This document shows positions 8,766 to 16,954 of a DNA stretch of 24,643 nucleotides, piece by piece. The position numbers were made by a program, and so were the translations under genes. Source of the DNA: CAIKZJ01 sp964626015 (GTDB lineage: Bacteria; Bacteroidota; Ignavibacteria; Tepidaquicellales; Tepidaquicellaceae). Position 1 is the stretch's first letter, and each line of letters starts with the position of its first letter. Where the stretch lies: NCBI GenBank assembly GCA_964626015.1, contig CAZVCC010000048.1:1-24643 (forward strand). Direction: 5' to 3'. The notes under the pieces were generated by a model, which was given only the letters and a program-made list of their open reading frames with translations, did no database searches and was not told where the DNA came from.

Positions 8766-9334
8766 TATACAGCCGTTTCAACTATTTCATAGTATCCATT
8801 TGCCGAGATTGTGATTGCTCCCGAAGCGTATCCGCCCCAGTTACCCGGTGTTGCAATAGGACCGCTTCCAACGCCTGATGTGAGTGTAATTGCCGATGGG
8901 TTTTTCATTGCCGTGAACTTAAACGGAACTGTCCCGCCCGCGTACTTCACTTCAAACGAAGGATTGATTTTGCCCACTCCGAACCATACTTCCTGATGCT
9001 TGCCGTTCTTTACTCCGTTGTATTTGTAAAGTGCATAGAACTTTCCTCTTGTTTCCTTTGCAATATCAAGAATATTCTTGTCGCTCTGCTGTAATACGCC
9101 CTCTACCATTACCTCGCGGTTTCCAATGTCGGTCTGAACCTGGTCGCCTGTTTCGTCGTTGATAGGTGTTTCTGGGGTGTTGTCCCTGAATGTTGTTTCC
9201 TGTAAATAACCTAAGTCATAGACCGAAGCAGTTGTTGAAAGGTCTGCTCCGTCCTCTAATACTTCTTTAATTTTGATTATGCCGCCGCCTTTTGTTGCGA
9301 TGGCGCCTCTGTCTCTTACTGGTGCAAATGCCAT
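8765..9334 (-). CDS. Major tail tube protein
   Basis: A 189-residue protein placed directly ahead of the tail chaperone pair and tape measure, as expected for the tail tube. The sequence has features of tube proteins: an early segment with glycines followed by IKIKEVLEDG, a long loop with many Asp/Thr/Glu (residues about 45-75), and a beta-rich core (KFYALYKYNGVKNGKHQEVWFGVGKINPSFEVKYAGGTV split around residue 115). The C-terminal 40 residues are Gly/Ser/Thr-rich. The ATG is preceded by AAAGGAAATAAA, an acceptable ribosome site. No tail sheath gene is seen beside it, which supports a non-contractile tail. Confidence 0.72.
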   Translation of the reverse strand: MAFAPVRDRGAIATKGGGIIKIKEVLEDGADLSTTASVYDLGYLQETTFRDNTPETPINDETGDQVQTDIGNREVMVEGVLQQSDKNILDIAKETRGKFYALYKYNGVKNGKHQEVWFGVGKINPSFEVKYAGGTVPFKFTAMKNPSAITLTSGVGSGPIATPGNWGGYASGAITISANGYYEIVETAV

Positions 9335-9335
9335 T

Positions 9336-10325
9336 TTATTTCCTTTTTAATTTATTAATTGTTTTTTCTTTGAAATCTGTTAGTTCGCTTATTGCCTGTT
9401 CAATGCCTGTGAATATCCTGTCATTGAATACACGGCATTTTATTATTTTTGAATTTTCTTTTATAAACTCCAAATGTGTTAAGGCTTCGTCTAACATCCC
9501 CACTGTTAAGTAAATGTCTGCTAATATCTTATGCGCTGCGTTCTGAATGGGTTCAATGTTAAGTGAGATGTTAAGACACGTGATTGCGGAATAAATATCA
9601 TTCCTACCCATGTAAACGCCTGCAAGTGAATTATATATAAAAGCAATTAAGGGGGTATTGTTTACTTTCTTTAATGCCCTTAATAAATTCTCTTCGGCGT
9701 CCTCTTTGTTTTTAATCTGGAGCATCCCCATGTAGTAGTCATATAAAGGATGCTCTTCGTTTAATATCTTATAGTTCCTGTCTATCTTATAGTCTGTGTT
9801 TCCCAAATACCCCGTGTGGTACATTATCACGTTGCTCTTGCCTACCCTGTAACCTTTTTTATTAATGGCGTCGGTTAAAGTTTCGTGCGTCGGTAATGTG
9901 TAGTAAAGTCCCTTTTTAAATATCCGAATAGCAGGTACAAGCATAATCTCTCCGTTATCGGCGTATGAGTATTGAATCACCTCCCACACATCGCAGTCCT
10001 TCTTAATTAACTCTTTAATCTGTTCTTTACCTTTCTCATCAAACCACTCATCCGCATCCACTGTTATTATCCAGTCGCCAGAGCATTTACTTAAAGCAAA
10101 GTTCCTTGCCTCAGCCCAGTTGCCTTGCATTGTATAGTCATAAATCTTAATAGGATTATTCAACGATTCCTGTTTAATGATTTCCCCGGTCCTGTCGTTT
10201 CCTTCTTCGTGCAAGACTATTATCTCATCGCATAACCCATAAAAAGAATTAAGAGCCTTCTTAATAGTCTCCTCATTGTTATACGAAAGTAAGTATCCGC
10301 TTATTTTGTGACCGTTAATCATCAA
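9336..10325 (-). CDS. Family 2 glycosyltransferase with TPR-like C-terminus, inside the virion operon
   Basis: A 329-residue protein. Residues 6-95 follow the GT-A family 2 pattern: ISGYLLSYNNEETIKKAL at the N-terminus, D33-EIIVLHE, then a DxD-type motif at Asp90-Ala-Asp92 (TVDADEWF), which binds the metal and nucleotide sugar. Residues about 205-300 look like tetratricopeptide helices (AEENLLRALKKV, AGVYMGRNDIYSAITCLNISLNIEP, ADIYLTVGMLDEALTHL), so this is the GT2-TPR type. The start overlaps the previous stop. It sits between a neck protein and the tail tube, so glycosylation of a virion protein is a natural inference. The alternative is modification of the host surface. Donor and acceptor are unknown. 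Confidence 0.85.
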   Translation of the reverse strand: MMINGHKISGYLLSYNNEETIKKALNSFYGLCDEIIVLHEEGNDRTGEIIKQESLNNPIKIYDYTMQGNWAEARNFALSKCSGDWIITVDADEWFDEKGKEQIKELIKKDCDVWEVIQYSYADNGEIMLVPAIRIFKKGLYYTLPTHETLTDAINKKGYRVGKSNVIMYHTGYLGNTDYKIDRNYKILNEEHPLYDYYMGMLQIKNKEDAEENLLRALKKVNNTPLIAFIYNSLAGVYMGRNDIYSAITCLNISLNIEPIQNAAHKILADIYLTVGMLDEALTHLEFIKENSKIIKCRVFNDRIFTGIEQAISELTDFKEKTINKLKRK

Positions 10326-10716
10326 GAATTTTCAAGTCAAAGTTTATGTTTGCTTTCAGCCAGTTGTTCTTTATAATATTGTTAAGGTTGTTTGCTTTAA
10401 CGTTTAAGGGTGTAAGTATCTGGAATGTATCCTCGTAAGGATTGAGATTCTTTAAAGCCTTCTTAATCGTGTTAATCGTGTCGATGCTTTTCTGATAGTT
10501 GTCTTTTTTATTTGCAAGTAGAAACCATAATTCAATCTCAACGGAAACGGTATCAATGGAATAGCTTTCCGCCTCCTCATCTTCGATGGAATCTATTTTG
10601 ATGAAATAATAATTATCCATTTGATTAGCAGGAAGTAAATCAACATCGAATCCAGCATCAATTTCTTTTAGACCCGTTAAGGTGGGTTTGATATATTCAA
10701 CAATCTCTTTGTACAT
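10315..10716 (-). CDS. Neck / tail completion-like protein
   Basis: A 133-residue protein after the connector-like gene and before the glycosyltransferase and tail tube. Its ATG overlaps the previous stop as TAATG. The order helix (EIVEYIKPTLTGLKEID), beta segments with YYFIKIDSIED and SVEIELWFLLANKKDNY, a further helix (INTIKKALKNL) and a final strand (INFDLKIL) matches the general fold of tail terminator/completion proteins. There is no enzyme motif. The call rests on length, predicted secondary structure and gene order. Confidence 0.6.
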   Translation of the reverse strand: MYKEIVEYIKPTLTGLKEIDAGFDVDLLPANQMDNYYFIKIDSIEDEEAESYSIDTVSVEIELWFLLANKKDNYQKSIDTINTIKKALKNLNPYEDTFQILTPLNVKANNLNNIIKNNWLKANINFDLKILDD

Positions 10717-11327
10717 TACCTTACTATATCAATTGAGTTAGTGGAACTTTGTTCAGTTTCGTCAATCTCACCATCTTCGTTTGAATCGATATTTATTACC
10801 ATTCCGTTTAAAAGATTTTGATAAGATTCTTTAAAGTATGTCATACGTTCGTAATAGCTATCGTCACGCTCTTTAAAGGAATCCATGAGTATTAACTCCA
10901 GCCATTTATAAGCAAACAATCTATCGAATGTAATCTCTACTAAGTAAGAGGTAAAAGTTTCGCTGTCAACCTTATAGTATTTAAAAGGATTAGTAATTAT
11001 ATGGGATTGCGTTTCAGCTTTTACGAATGTTAAAGTTTTTACAGTCTCATAATCTTCATCGTTAGAACCCCAAAGAGTAACAGTTCCGGCACCAGTTGAC
11101 GTACAAACAAACCTTAAAGCATTTATGTTATCTTCAATAGCGTCTGTTCCTAAATATAGTTTCGGTTGTAACTGTCTGATTAAATAACCTTTGTTCGATA
11201 AATCAGAAACGACAATCTGTTCCGCCTGTATTCTTTGTTTGCTGAAATCATTTTCACCATTCCAAAGATATTTGGAAAGTTCGGGAATATATCCTTTTAA
11301 TTCTTTTTCCGTGACGTAGTTATTCAT
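10716..11327 (-). CDS. Head-tail connector-like protein with a C-terminal EF-hand-type loop
   Basis: A 203-residue protein in the neck region. The N-terminal part (VTEKELKGYIPELSKYLW and later RIQAEQIVVSDLSNKGY) resembles phage head-tail adaptor proteins. A central beta-rich portion contains CTSTGAGTVTLWGSNDED. The C-terminal helix region (FKERDDSYYERMTYFKESYQN) leads to residues 181-192, D-S-N-E-D-G-E-I-D-E-T-E. These fit a canonical EF-hand calcium-binding loop, with acidic or Asn residues at positions 1, 3, 5, 9 and 12 and Gly at 6. Calcium binding is inferred only from the motif. The connector call comes from context. Confidence 0.62.
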   Translation of the reverse strand: MNNYVTEKELKGYIPELSKYLWNGENDFSKQRIQAEQIVVSDLSNKGYLIRQLQPKLYLGTDAIEDNINALRFVCTSTGAGTVTLWGSNDEDYETVKTLTFVKAETQSHIITNPFKYYKVDSETFTSYLVEITFDRLFAYKWLELILMDSFKERDDSYYERMTYFKESYQNLLNGMVINIDSNEDGEIDETEQSSTNSIDIVR

Positions 11328-11673
11328 CTTCGACTATTCTCTGAATAGATTTCAAGTGATTTACGAAATAATGTCTTTGGTCTTTTTTAATCTTAATGAC
11401 TTTTGCGATTGCTAATTGATAGACTTGTTCTGAATTTAAGCCCGTAAGGTAATCAAGTTTATCAGATTGAAATTCACCATTAACCATTTTACCGGTAGAA
11501 GCGTAACGGCTTATTCTATTCCCGTTGAAATCCCTTTCAAAGTCAATCAGAATATTGAAGCCTTTATTGGGTGAGTAATTTCTATAACCAGTACTTCTTA
11601 TTTTATCGGTTAAGTAGAATTTTTCACTCTCAATATTCACGCTCTCTTTTATTTTTTCTGTTTCTTTTGCCAT
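11320..11673 (-). CDS. Hypothetical head-neck region protein
   Basis: A 117-residue protein between the secreted-type protein and the connector-like gene, overlapping the latter by 8 bases. It is Lys/Arg/Asp/Glu-rich, begins with a charged helix (MAKETEKIKESVNIESEK), and carries a central YSPNKGFNILIDFERDFNG stretch and a helical C-terminus. I do not recognise a family. A GGGGGGT/ACCCCCC hairpin lies just upstream of its ATG and there is no ribosome site. It may be a head completion or small structural protein. Confidence 0.6.
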   Translation of the reverse strand: MAKETEKIKESVNIESEKFYLTDKIRSTGYRNYSPNKGFNILIDFERDFNGNRISRYASTGKMVNGEFQSDKLDYLTGLNSEQVYQLAIAKVIKIKKDQRHYFVNHLKSIQRIVEDE

Positions 11674-11683
11674 GATTTTAATA

Positions 11684-11702
11684 GGGGGGTATCTAACCCC
11701 CC
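11684..11702. other. G/C hairpin between the capsid-side gene and the neck genes
   Basis: A perfect 7-bp inverted repeat, GGGGGGT with ACCCCCC and a 5-base loop, lies in the short gap between the signal-peptide gene and the next gene. On the minus strand it is followed by TATTAAAA, not a run of T, so it is a poor intrinsic terminator. It could slow transcription or stabilise the 3' end of the abundant capsid message. Confidence 0.5.
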
Positions 11703-11719
11703 GTTAATGAAATGTTTAG

Positions 11720-12172
11720 TTAGAAGTTTCGTTTGTATAGCCCTTTGAATCTCACAACAAATGGAGAGGTAACCGCCCCCAAAGTTGAACCGTCACCACC
11801 GAAATCCATAGTATATGCTTTCACGCTTGATGTAGTCCATATAGGTAGGTTAATAGCAATATCAGTAGCATTAGCATCGTTGGTATAACCCTCTACTCTT
11901 AACGTGGTATCAGAGCCTTCCATTTCAACTTGAAACTTACTGAATGATTTTAAACCATCTGAAGCAACTTCGATTTCAATCCATTTAACGCCATTAAAGA
12001 TTTGGACATAAACTTTGTCAAAGCCTCTGTTTAGAAACCATGTAGTTCCCGCATCCGTCGAGCCTGCAACTGCAATGCTATCACTGTAACCGCCATAGGT
12101 ATCTTCAACCATATTCTGTGAATAAGCAAAGCCCGAAACTAACATCAATATTATTACAATAAATTTTCTCAT
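11720..12172 (-). CDS. Secreted-type protein encoded directly after the major capsid gene
   Basis: A 150-residue protein that I do not recognise. Residues 1-18 are a textbook Sec signal peptide (MRK, Ile/Val/Leu core, SGFAYS) followed by Gln-Asn, so cleavage before Gln19 is predicted. The mature part is acidic and beta-rich, with DTTLRVEGYTNDANATDIAI and a C-terminal FVVRFKGLYKRNF. The position immediately after the major capsid protein is where phages often keep head decoration proteins, yet those normally act in the cytoplasm and have no signal peptide. It could be a secreted factor, a superinfection-exclusion protein, or a decoration protein with an unusual route. Confidence 0.72.
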   Translation of the reverse strand: MRKFIVIILMLVSGFAYSQNMVEDTYGGYSDSIAVAGSTDAGTTWFLNRGFDKVYVQIFNGVKWIEIEVASDGLKSFSKFQVEMEGSDTTLRVEGYTNDANATDIAINLPIWTTSSVKAYTMDFGGDGSTLGAVTSPFVVRFKGLYKRNF

Positions 12173-12189
12173 AGTTTTTTACTCCCTTC

Positions 12190-13203
12190 TTATGCGCTTA
12201 CGCCGGTTAAAAGTTGAACAACTGGAATCAACTTGTTATCGGTCTGGACTTTGGTCCATGTAGTTCCCGTTGCAAGTTCTGCGTTAGTTGGATTTGAAGC
12301 GACTGTTCCGTCAAACTGAATGCCAGGTACGTGTGTTAAGTATGAAGCTCTTGTTATGATTTCGTCCTGTCCTCCTGCTGTTTTAGTTACCCTGTTAAGT
12401 TCAATGTCGATTATAAGATTACCAAAATTGACAGTTGATACATTCGCATTGGAAAGTGAGTTCTTCGGTCTGTTACGGAATTTGTAAAGCAGCGAACCCG
12501 GAGCTACTAAGTATGTAGGATAAACGCCTGCCGTTGCCGTGAGTAAATCACTCTGAAATGTTTTTGCACCGAGCAAGAAACCTATTGCACCTGATTGAGC
12601 TAACTGGTCTGCATAAGGAGTTTCAGTTAATATCTGTTCCCTTAAAGCATCGTTATAGACTGCGCTGTTCATTATTGCAAGTGTTAATCTATCCTGATTG
12701 TCACCAAGTTTAGCTCTTGCTGCGATAACTGCCGCCTTTGAAATCACGTTAGGACTTGCATCATAAACGTGTGTGCTTGCAAGTGCAGTAGTCATAACGC
12801 CCGTTAATGTAGAAATCATGGACTTGTGAACTTCACCCGCCCAGTATTCACCAATCTGTCTTGCAACTTCTGCTGTCACGTCTTTTCCGGCGACAATAGA
12901 AACCATTGTATCTGCACCCCATCCCTTTTCACGTTCAACCCATGCGGCGATATTTTTAATATCGGTAAGGTTATTAACGGTTGTTGTTGATGAAGATGTT
13001 ATCTGTTCGGAATCACCGCTTAAAACATTCCACATAGGAATTGCGACTGTGTATCCCGTTGTGTTTGAGGATACAATCTGCTCAGGAATAGGAAGCATTG
13101 CACCGCTGTTAAGTAACTCCAATTTGTGAGTAAAAGCCGCCTGCATTTGTGCAGCGAATACCTCACTTTGAAAGTTTACATCATTTAAAATAGTTGAAGC
13201 CAT
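12190..13203 (-). CDS. Major capsid protein
   Basis: A 337-residue protein located after the scaffold gene. It begins with a helical region (FQSEVFAAQMQAAFTHKLELL), then beta segments with YTVAIPMWNVLSGDSEQI. A long helix follows (AAWVEREKGWGADTMVSIVAGKD split near 95, then VTAEVARQIGEYWAGEVHKSM), then a domain containing LTLAIMNSAVYNDALREQ, which is typical of HK97-fold coat proteins. The length and gene order (portal, scaffold, coat) agree. No protease gene is visible, so the scaffold may be removed without an encoded protease or by self-release. The ATG has an A-rich leader without a Shine-Dalgarno sequence. Confidence 0.88.
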   Translation of the reverse strand: MASTILNDVNFQSEVFAAQMQAAFTHKLELLNSGAMLPIPEQIVSSNTTGYTVAIPMWNVLSGDSEQITSSSTTTVNNLTDIKNIAAWVEREKGWGADTMVSIVAGKDVTAEVARQIGEYWAGEVHKSMISTLTGVMTTALASTHVYDASPNVISKAAVIAARAKLGDNQDRLTLAIMNSAVYNDALREQILTETPYADQLAQSGAIGFLLGAKTFQSDLLTATAGVYPTYLVAPGSLLYKFRNRPKNSLSNANVSTVNFGNLIIDIELNRVTKTAGGQDEIITRASYLTHVPGIQFDGTVASNPTNAELATGTTWTKVQTDNKLIPVVQLLTGVSA

Positions 13204-13206
13204 AAT

Positions 13207-13770
13207 TTACTTTTTTGTTTTTAAATAGTTTTCGTATAGTTTGTTAAATAAATCTTTGTTCTTTTTGCTGATTTCATCTAACTCTTTAGAATTAAAATCA
13301 GTCCAGTTCTTTCCTTCCGTTGTAAACGACATTCCGCCCGTACGTGTATTGTCATAGTTATGCTGTACGGTATTTGCGTTTACATAGGCTTTTAGTTTCT
13401 CAATCGGTAAATCGTTAGCGATTGTTTTATGTACGTCTGTTAATTTTGATAAGAGTTCTTCCCTTATCGTTTTTTCAAGTGTTTCAAACTTTTCTTTATA
13501 GGGCTTTATGTTTTCAATTTCGGATTGAAAACCTTTTGCCTTTTCTAATTCTTGCTCATATAACTTTTTAAACTCTCCTTGTTTTTCGCTCTCTGCTTTT
13601 TCTTTTTCTTCTAATTGCTTTTGCAGTTCGTTGAGTTTGGTTTGTGTTTCGGAAAACTTAACTCTGTTTTCCTTCGCTTCTTCACGAAGTTGTTTTACAT
13701 AATCCTCTGAAAATGTTTTGACTCCCTCGTTTTTTTGTTCGGAGTTCTGCTCCTTGTTTTCTTCAGACAT
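13207..13770 (-). CDS. Capsid scaffolding protein
   Basis: A 187-residue, highly charged protein between portal and major capsid genes. Residues about 20-110 form a long Glu/Lys/Gln coiled coil (KQLREEAKENRVKF, then KLNELQKQLEEKEKAESEKQ). The C-terminal 45 residues are Lys/Asn-rich and end in two lysines, which fits the positively charged capsid-binding tail of phage scaffolds (GP20-like family). It ends only a few bases before the capsid ATG. The order portal-scaffold-coat supports this function. Confidence 0.82.
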   Translation of the reverse strand: MSEENKEQNSEQKNEGVKTFSEDYVKQLREEAKENRVKFSETQTKLNELQKQLEEKEKAESEKQGEFKKLYEQELEKAKGFQSEIENIKPYKEKFETLEKTIREELLSKLTDVHKTIANDLPIEKLKAYVNANTVQHNYDNTRTGGMSFTTEGKNWTDFNSKELDEISKKNKDLFNKLYENYLKTKK

Positions 13771-13789
13771 CGGTCTTATTGTTTAATTA

Positions 13790-15184
13790 TTAGTTTGTGT
13801 TTGTATCGGGGTTTTCTTCTGTGTTGCTATCGGAATTGTTTTCTTCTGTCGGAATTTCTTTTACTTTGTTGTCTTCGTAAATCTTATTTGCCTCTTCCTC
13901 GCTGCATTCAAAATCTTCCATGATAAAATCTATTGGGGTTTTGATTCCGTACTTACTTTCCATTTCTCTTCTTTTGACTTTGTCATCAATGCTTTCAATA
14001 CTTTTTTCTTCTGAATAAGTAACTTCAAAATCACCATCGGGAATCTTAGTTGAACTGTTAGTGTTATGGACTATGCGGATTAGATTCAGGAGTTCTATTT
14101 CAAATGAGTATAAGTTTTCTTTTACGTTTTCACGCTCTTCCATTAACTCAAGTTCGTCAATGGTCTTTGCTGTTCCTGATTGAGTTTTCTGGTCTATACT
14201 TGCGGAGGCTGTATTGATACCCTGTGAACGGAGCATATCAAGAACTTCAAAGTCAATGTTGTTATTTAATTGCGTCCAGTCTATATCGGGACTTATGAAT
14301 TGTAGGGAAGGAGCAACGTCATCGGATTTTACACCCTCAGCCTTTAGAATTTGATTTGGGCTTAACGTTTCACCCGCTTTCATGTTTAAATTTGTTGCAA
14401 CATAGATACCAAATGTTTGGAACATTTCAGTATAGAAATTATTAGTCCGTTTTATATCAAGCGCAATTTGCGTATGAAATAAATCCCAGTTAGGTTCGGG
14501 AAAATAAGAATCACCTTCACTAAATCGTAAAGCTATTACGGGAATTTTCCCATATATGTTAGGTTGTACTTCAAGCTCCTGTTCTCCGACTGGTCTTTTT
14601 TCAAGTGTTCCGTCACCTAAAAGTATTGAGTATGTTTCATTAGTCCATACATCGTAAATCAATTCAAACTTACCATTGATGTTTCTTGACTTCTGAATGT
14701 AGATTTTTTCTTTTTTAAGGTAGTCGTTATCAGTGGTCTCTACAATATAACGGTCTGGGGTTAGTATTTCCAGCCTTACCTTTTCACCATCCCAGTATAC
14801 GAACATTTCCGATAAGCCATAGTACTTTGACTTTTTAAATATATCTTTGATTTTAAGATTATAACCTATTTTACTTAAGTAATCAGATAAATCAAAATCA
14901 ACATCCATTATTACCCTTACAGGGGTATTCTCGTAAATACCTGCTGTTACTTTTTTTAAGACTTTTTGAATATTGTCTCTATGTCTTATGATAAGTTTAT
15001 TCAAAGTCTTTTCAGAATATAAACCCTTTGTTTTAAGCAAGTTCGTTAAGTAAGTGACTATCATCTCTACATCATTTTCATAGAAATACTTTAACTCCTG
15101 ATACATTTTGATTCGTGCTGATTCGGAGCTGTCGGTTAAAGCCTGAGAGGCGTTAAGGAATATTTCGTTTACGTTTATATTCAT
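13790..15184 (-). CDS. Portal protein
   Basis: A protein of 464 residues from the ATG at 15184, which overlaps the TerL stop as ATGA. An upstream in-frame ATG at 15235 would lie inside the TerL coding end, so I prefer the coupled start. The pattern is that of portals: a helical N-terminus (ARIKMYQELKYFYEND), then LYSEKTLNKLIIRHRDNIQ, a wing domain with YYGLSEMFVYWDGEKVRLEILTPD, a conserved-type Asp/Thr/Gln region (ASIDQKTQSGTAKTIDELE), and a final coiled helix (ELLNLIRIVHN). The last 60 residues are acidic and Asn/Thr-rich. Place after TerL and before the scaffold supports the call. Confidence 0.86.
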   Translation of the reverse strand: MNINVNEIFLNASQALTDSSESARIKMYQELKYFYENDVEMIVTYLTNLLKTKGLYSEKTLNKLIIRHRDNIQKVLKKVTAGIYENTPVRVIMDVDFDLSDYLSKIGYNLKIKDIFKKSKYYGLSEMFVYWDGEKVRLEILTPDRYIVETTDNDYLKKEKIYIQKSRNINGKFELIYDVWTNETYSILLGDGTLEKRPVGEQELEVQPNIYGKIPVIALRFSEGDSYFPEPNWDLFHTQIALDIKRTNNFYTEMFQTFGIYVATNLNMKAGETLSPNQILKAEGVKSDDVAPSLQFISPDIDWTQLNNNIDFEVLDMLRSQGINTASASIDQKTQSGTAKTIDELELMEERENVKENLYSFEIELLNLIRIVHNTNSSTKIPDGDFEVTYSEEKSIESIDDKVKRREMESKYGIKTPIDFIMEDFECSEEEANKIYEDNKVKEIPTEENNSDSNTEENPDTNTN

Positions 15185-16500
15185 CGGGTTTCCATAGAGG
15201 TTGTAATTAAATGCCTTAGCGGAAATTCCTGCCATATGATATATCCTATGTTATCGGAATTGTGTGTAAGGTCTTTGTCTTTTGTATCTATTTCGTTCTT
15301 TCCCTCTTTCCAAACTATCTTTTCGAAGTCATTGACTAACTCATTGCAGTTTTCGGAATCAAGTAATATTCCAATCTGATTTTTAGAGTTTAATAGTTTT
15401 GAATTAACGGAATTAACCCTGTCGATTATTGCGGGGTTTGAACTTGGAACTTTGTATTGGATTTTTTCAGAAGGCGGAAAGTGCTGTTTAACTATTTGCC
15501 AATTCGTGTAATTGCTTTCGGTTCTCTTTTGGTTTGTTGCGTCTCCATAAATTATCAGTTCATTATCATAGTTTTTCAGATAGTCTTTAACCGCTAAACA
15601 TTGTTTATCCGTGTTTGAGTTACGTGTATTAAGAGACTTAAGAACGTGAACTACTTTCGGTTGATATCTGAAATCAAATGAATCTACAATCTGACATATT
15701 GAGGTAGTCATGGGGTTTACGTTGAAATCGAATGTGAGTCTTATCGGGATGTTATGGATTAACTGTAATTTTTTTAAATGGGAATTTCTGTTAAACGGAT
15801 AATAAACTTTTCCTTGCGTAAGGTTTATAAATTCAGCTTCAATGTATTGTTGAACTAACTCGGGGCTGTATTGCAAGTAAAGATTTTCAATGTAATCTTT
15901 TGGTAAAAAGAAGTTGTTATAGGTCTTTGCACGGATAAGTTTAAAACCTTTTTTAAGTTCTTTCCCATATAGTTCGTAAGTGTTTCTATATCCTTCGGGC
16001 GTTGTAACGGGTGAAACAGTCCCATATTCTGCTTTACGTATTCTTGCTATACATTCATTCCATACGTCTTTTTGGTCTTTAACTGATTTAATCTTGTCAT
16101 ATTCGTCGAGCAATATATCGGTTAAGTTCTTTCCCGTTAGTGATGCGGGTTTATCTGCGCTTCTAAACATTGCCGTGAATGAATAACCTTTGTAGTTGAT
16201 TGAATAGTTGTAATAAGACTTATGGAATGTATGTTTGATTTTATGTCTGTCAAAAAATAAATCAAATGTAGGAACTAAAATATCCCTAATCATTTCAAAT
16301 GTTGGTTCGACTACCATTAAGTTACATTTGAGTTTCTGATTAGTTGCTCTGTATTCGATAAGACTTAACCACCTTAAAGGTATTGATTCCGTTTTGCCGC
16401 TGCCAAAACCTCCTATGATTGCAGGGTGCTTATATTCTGCTGGGTTTGTAGTCGCAAACTCATATTGAGTTTTTAATGTATTTTGCGGAGTGATTAACAA
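15181..16500 (-). CDS. terL: Terminase large subunit (DNA packaging ATPase/nuclease)
   Basis: 439 residues if started at the TTG at 16500, which has AAGGA seven bases upstream and directly follows the TerS stop. The frame stays open to 16923, but that extra N-terminus only mirrors the TerS gene and shows no terminase similarity. Walker A is GGFGSGKT (residues 30-37); Walker B is ILLDE (129-133). The RNase-H-like nuclease acidic residues are seen at Asp258 (LTFDFN), Asp320 (IYGDAT) and Asp416 (HNSDNIGY). The length is normal for TerL. It pumps DNA through the portal, encoded next, using TerS to recognise the genome. Confidence 0.92.
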   Translation of the reverse strand: MLITPQNTLKTQYEFATTNPAEYKHPAIIGGFGSGKTESIPLRWLSLIEYRATNQKLKCNLMVVEPTFEMIRDILVPTFDLFFDRHKIKHTFHKSYYNYSINYKGYSFTAMFRSADKPASLTGKNLTDILLDEYDKIKSVKDQKDVWNECIARIRKAEYGTVSPVTTPEGYRNTYELYGKELKKGFKLIRAKTYNNFFLPKDYIENLYLQYSPELVQQYIEAEFINLTQGKVYYPFNRNSHLKKLQLIHNIPIRLTFDFNVNPMTTSICQIVDSFDFRYQPKVVHVLKSLNTRNSNTDKQCLAVKDYLKNYDNELIIYGDATNQKRTESNYTNWQIVKQHFPPSEKIQYKVPSSNPAIIDRVNSVNSKLLNSKNQIGILLDSENCNELVNDFEKIVWKEGKNEIDTKDKDLTHNSDNIGYIIWQEFPLRHLITTSMETR

Positions 16501-16501
16501 A

Positions 16502-16954
16502 TTACCATCCTTCAAATTGTAAGTCGTTATCTTCCGTTCCCTTATCGTCGAGTTCGAGCTTATCAAGCTGTAAGATTTGTTCACAGGCACGAATAGAAAC
16601 AGCAGGATTAGTATTGTCGATAAGTTTAATAAGTTTCTTACTTGCCTTCTCTTTGGCGGCGATAATACGTGCTTTCCAATTAGCTCCAAAGTTGTCTTCA
16701 AGTTCCGCAAGTGCTTTTTTAACGACTGGCTTATTAAGACATTCGGTAACATAGGTACGAGATACATCAATAAGCAAAGATAATTCAAGATGCGTAATTT
16801 TGGGATATTGTAATTTATATTGAATAACCTTTTTATCGGTTTCAGTAAGTTCATATTTTCCCAAAATGTTAACTTTTGTCGGGTTTTTACCTTTAACCTT
16901 ATTTTTCTTTTTATCCACATCAACTAACTGCTTTGAATAGTTCTTTAAAATCAA
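16502..16954 (-). CDS. terS: Terminase small subunit
   Basis: A 150-residue protein immediately before TerL. It has a basic N-terminus, then a helix-turn-helix in the region THLELSLLIDVSRTYVTECL (residues about 52-71), followed by long helices (VVKKALAELEDNF, then ARIIAAKEKASKKLIKLI) suited to the ring oligomerisation of TerS. The acidic C-terminus contains TEDNDLQFEGW and carries the TerL ribosome site. The ATG at 16954 overlaps the methyltransferase end by 35 bases; a GTG at 16918 is an alternative start. Confidence 0.82.
   Translation of the reverse strand: MILKNYSKQLVDVDKKKNKVKGKNPTKVNILGKYELTETDKKVIQYKLQYPKITHLELSLLIDVSRTYVTECLNKPVVKKALAELEDNFGANWKARIIAAKEKASKKLIKLIDNTNPAVSIRACEQILQLDKLELDDKGTEDNDLQFEGW

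Noticed and set aside
15185..15235. Longer portal start at 15235
   Set aside because: It lies inside the TerL coding end; the ATG at 15184 forms the ATGA overlap seen at many other junctions here.
16501..16923. N-terminal extension of the TerL frame by about 141 residues
   Set aside because: It is the alternative frame of the TerS gene, has no terminase features, and a TTG with a good ribosome site lies right after the TerS stop.
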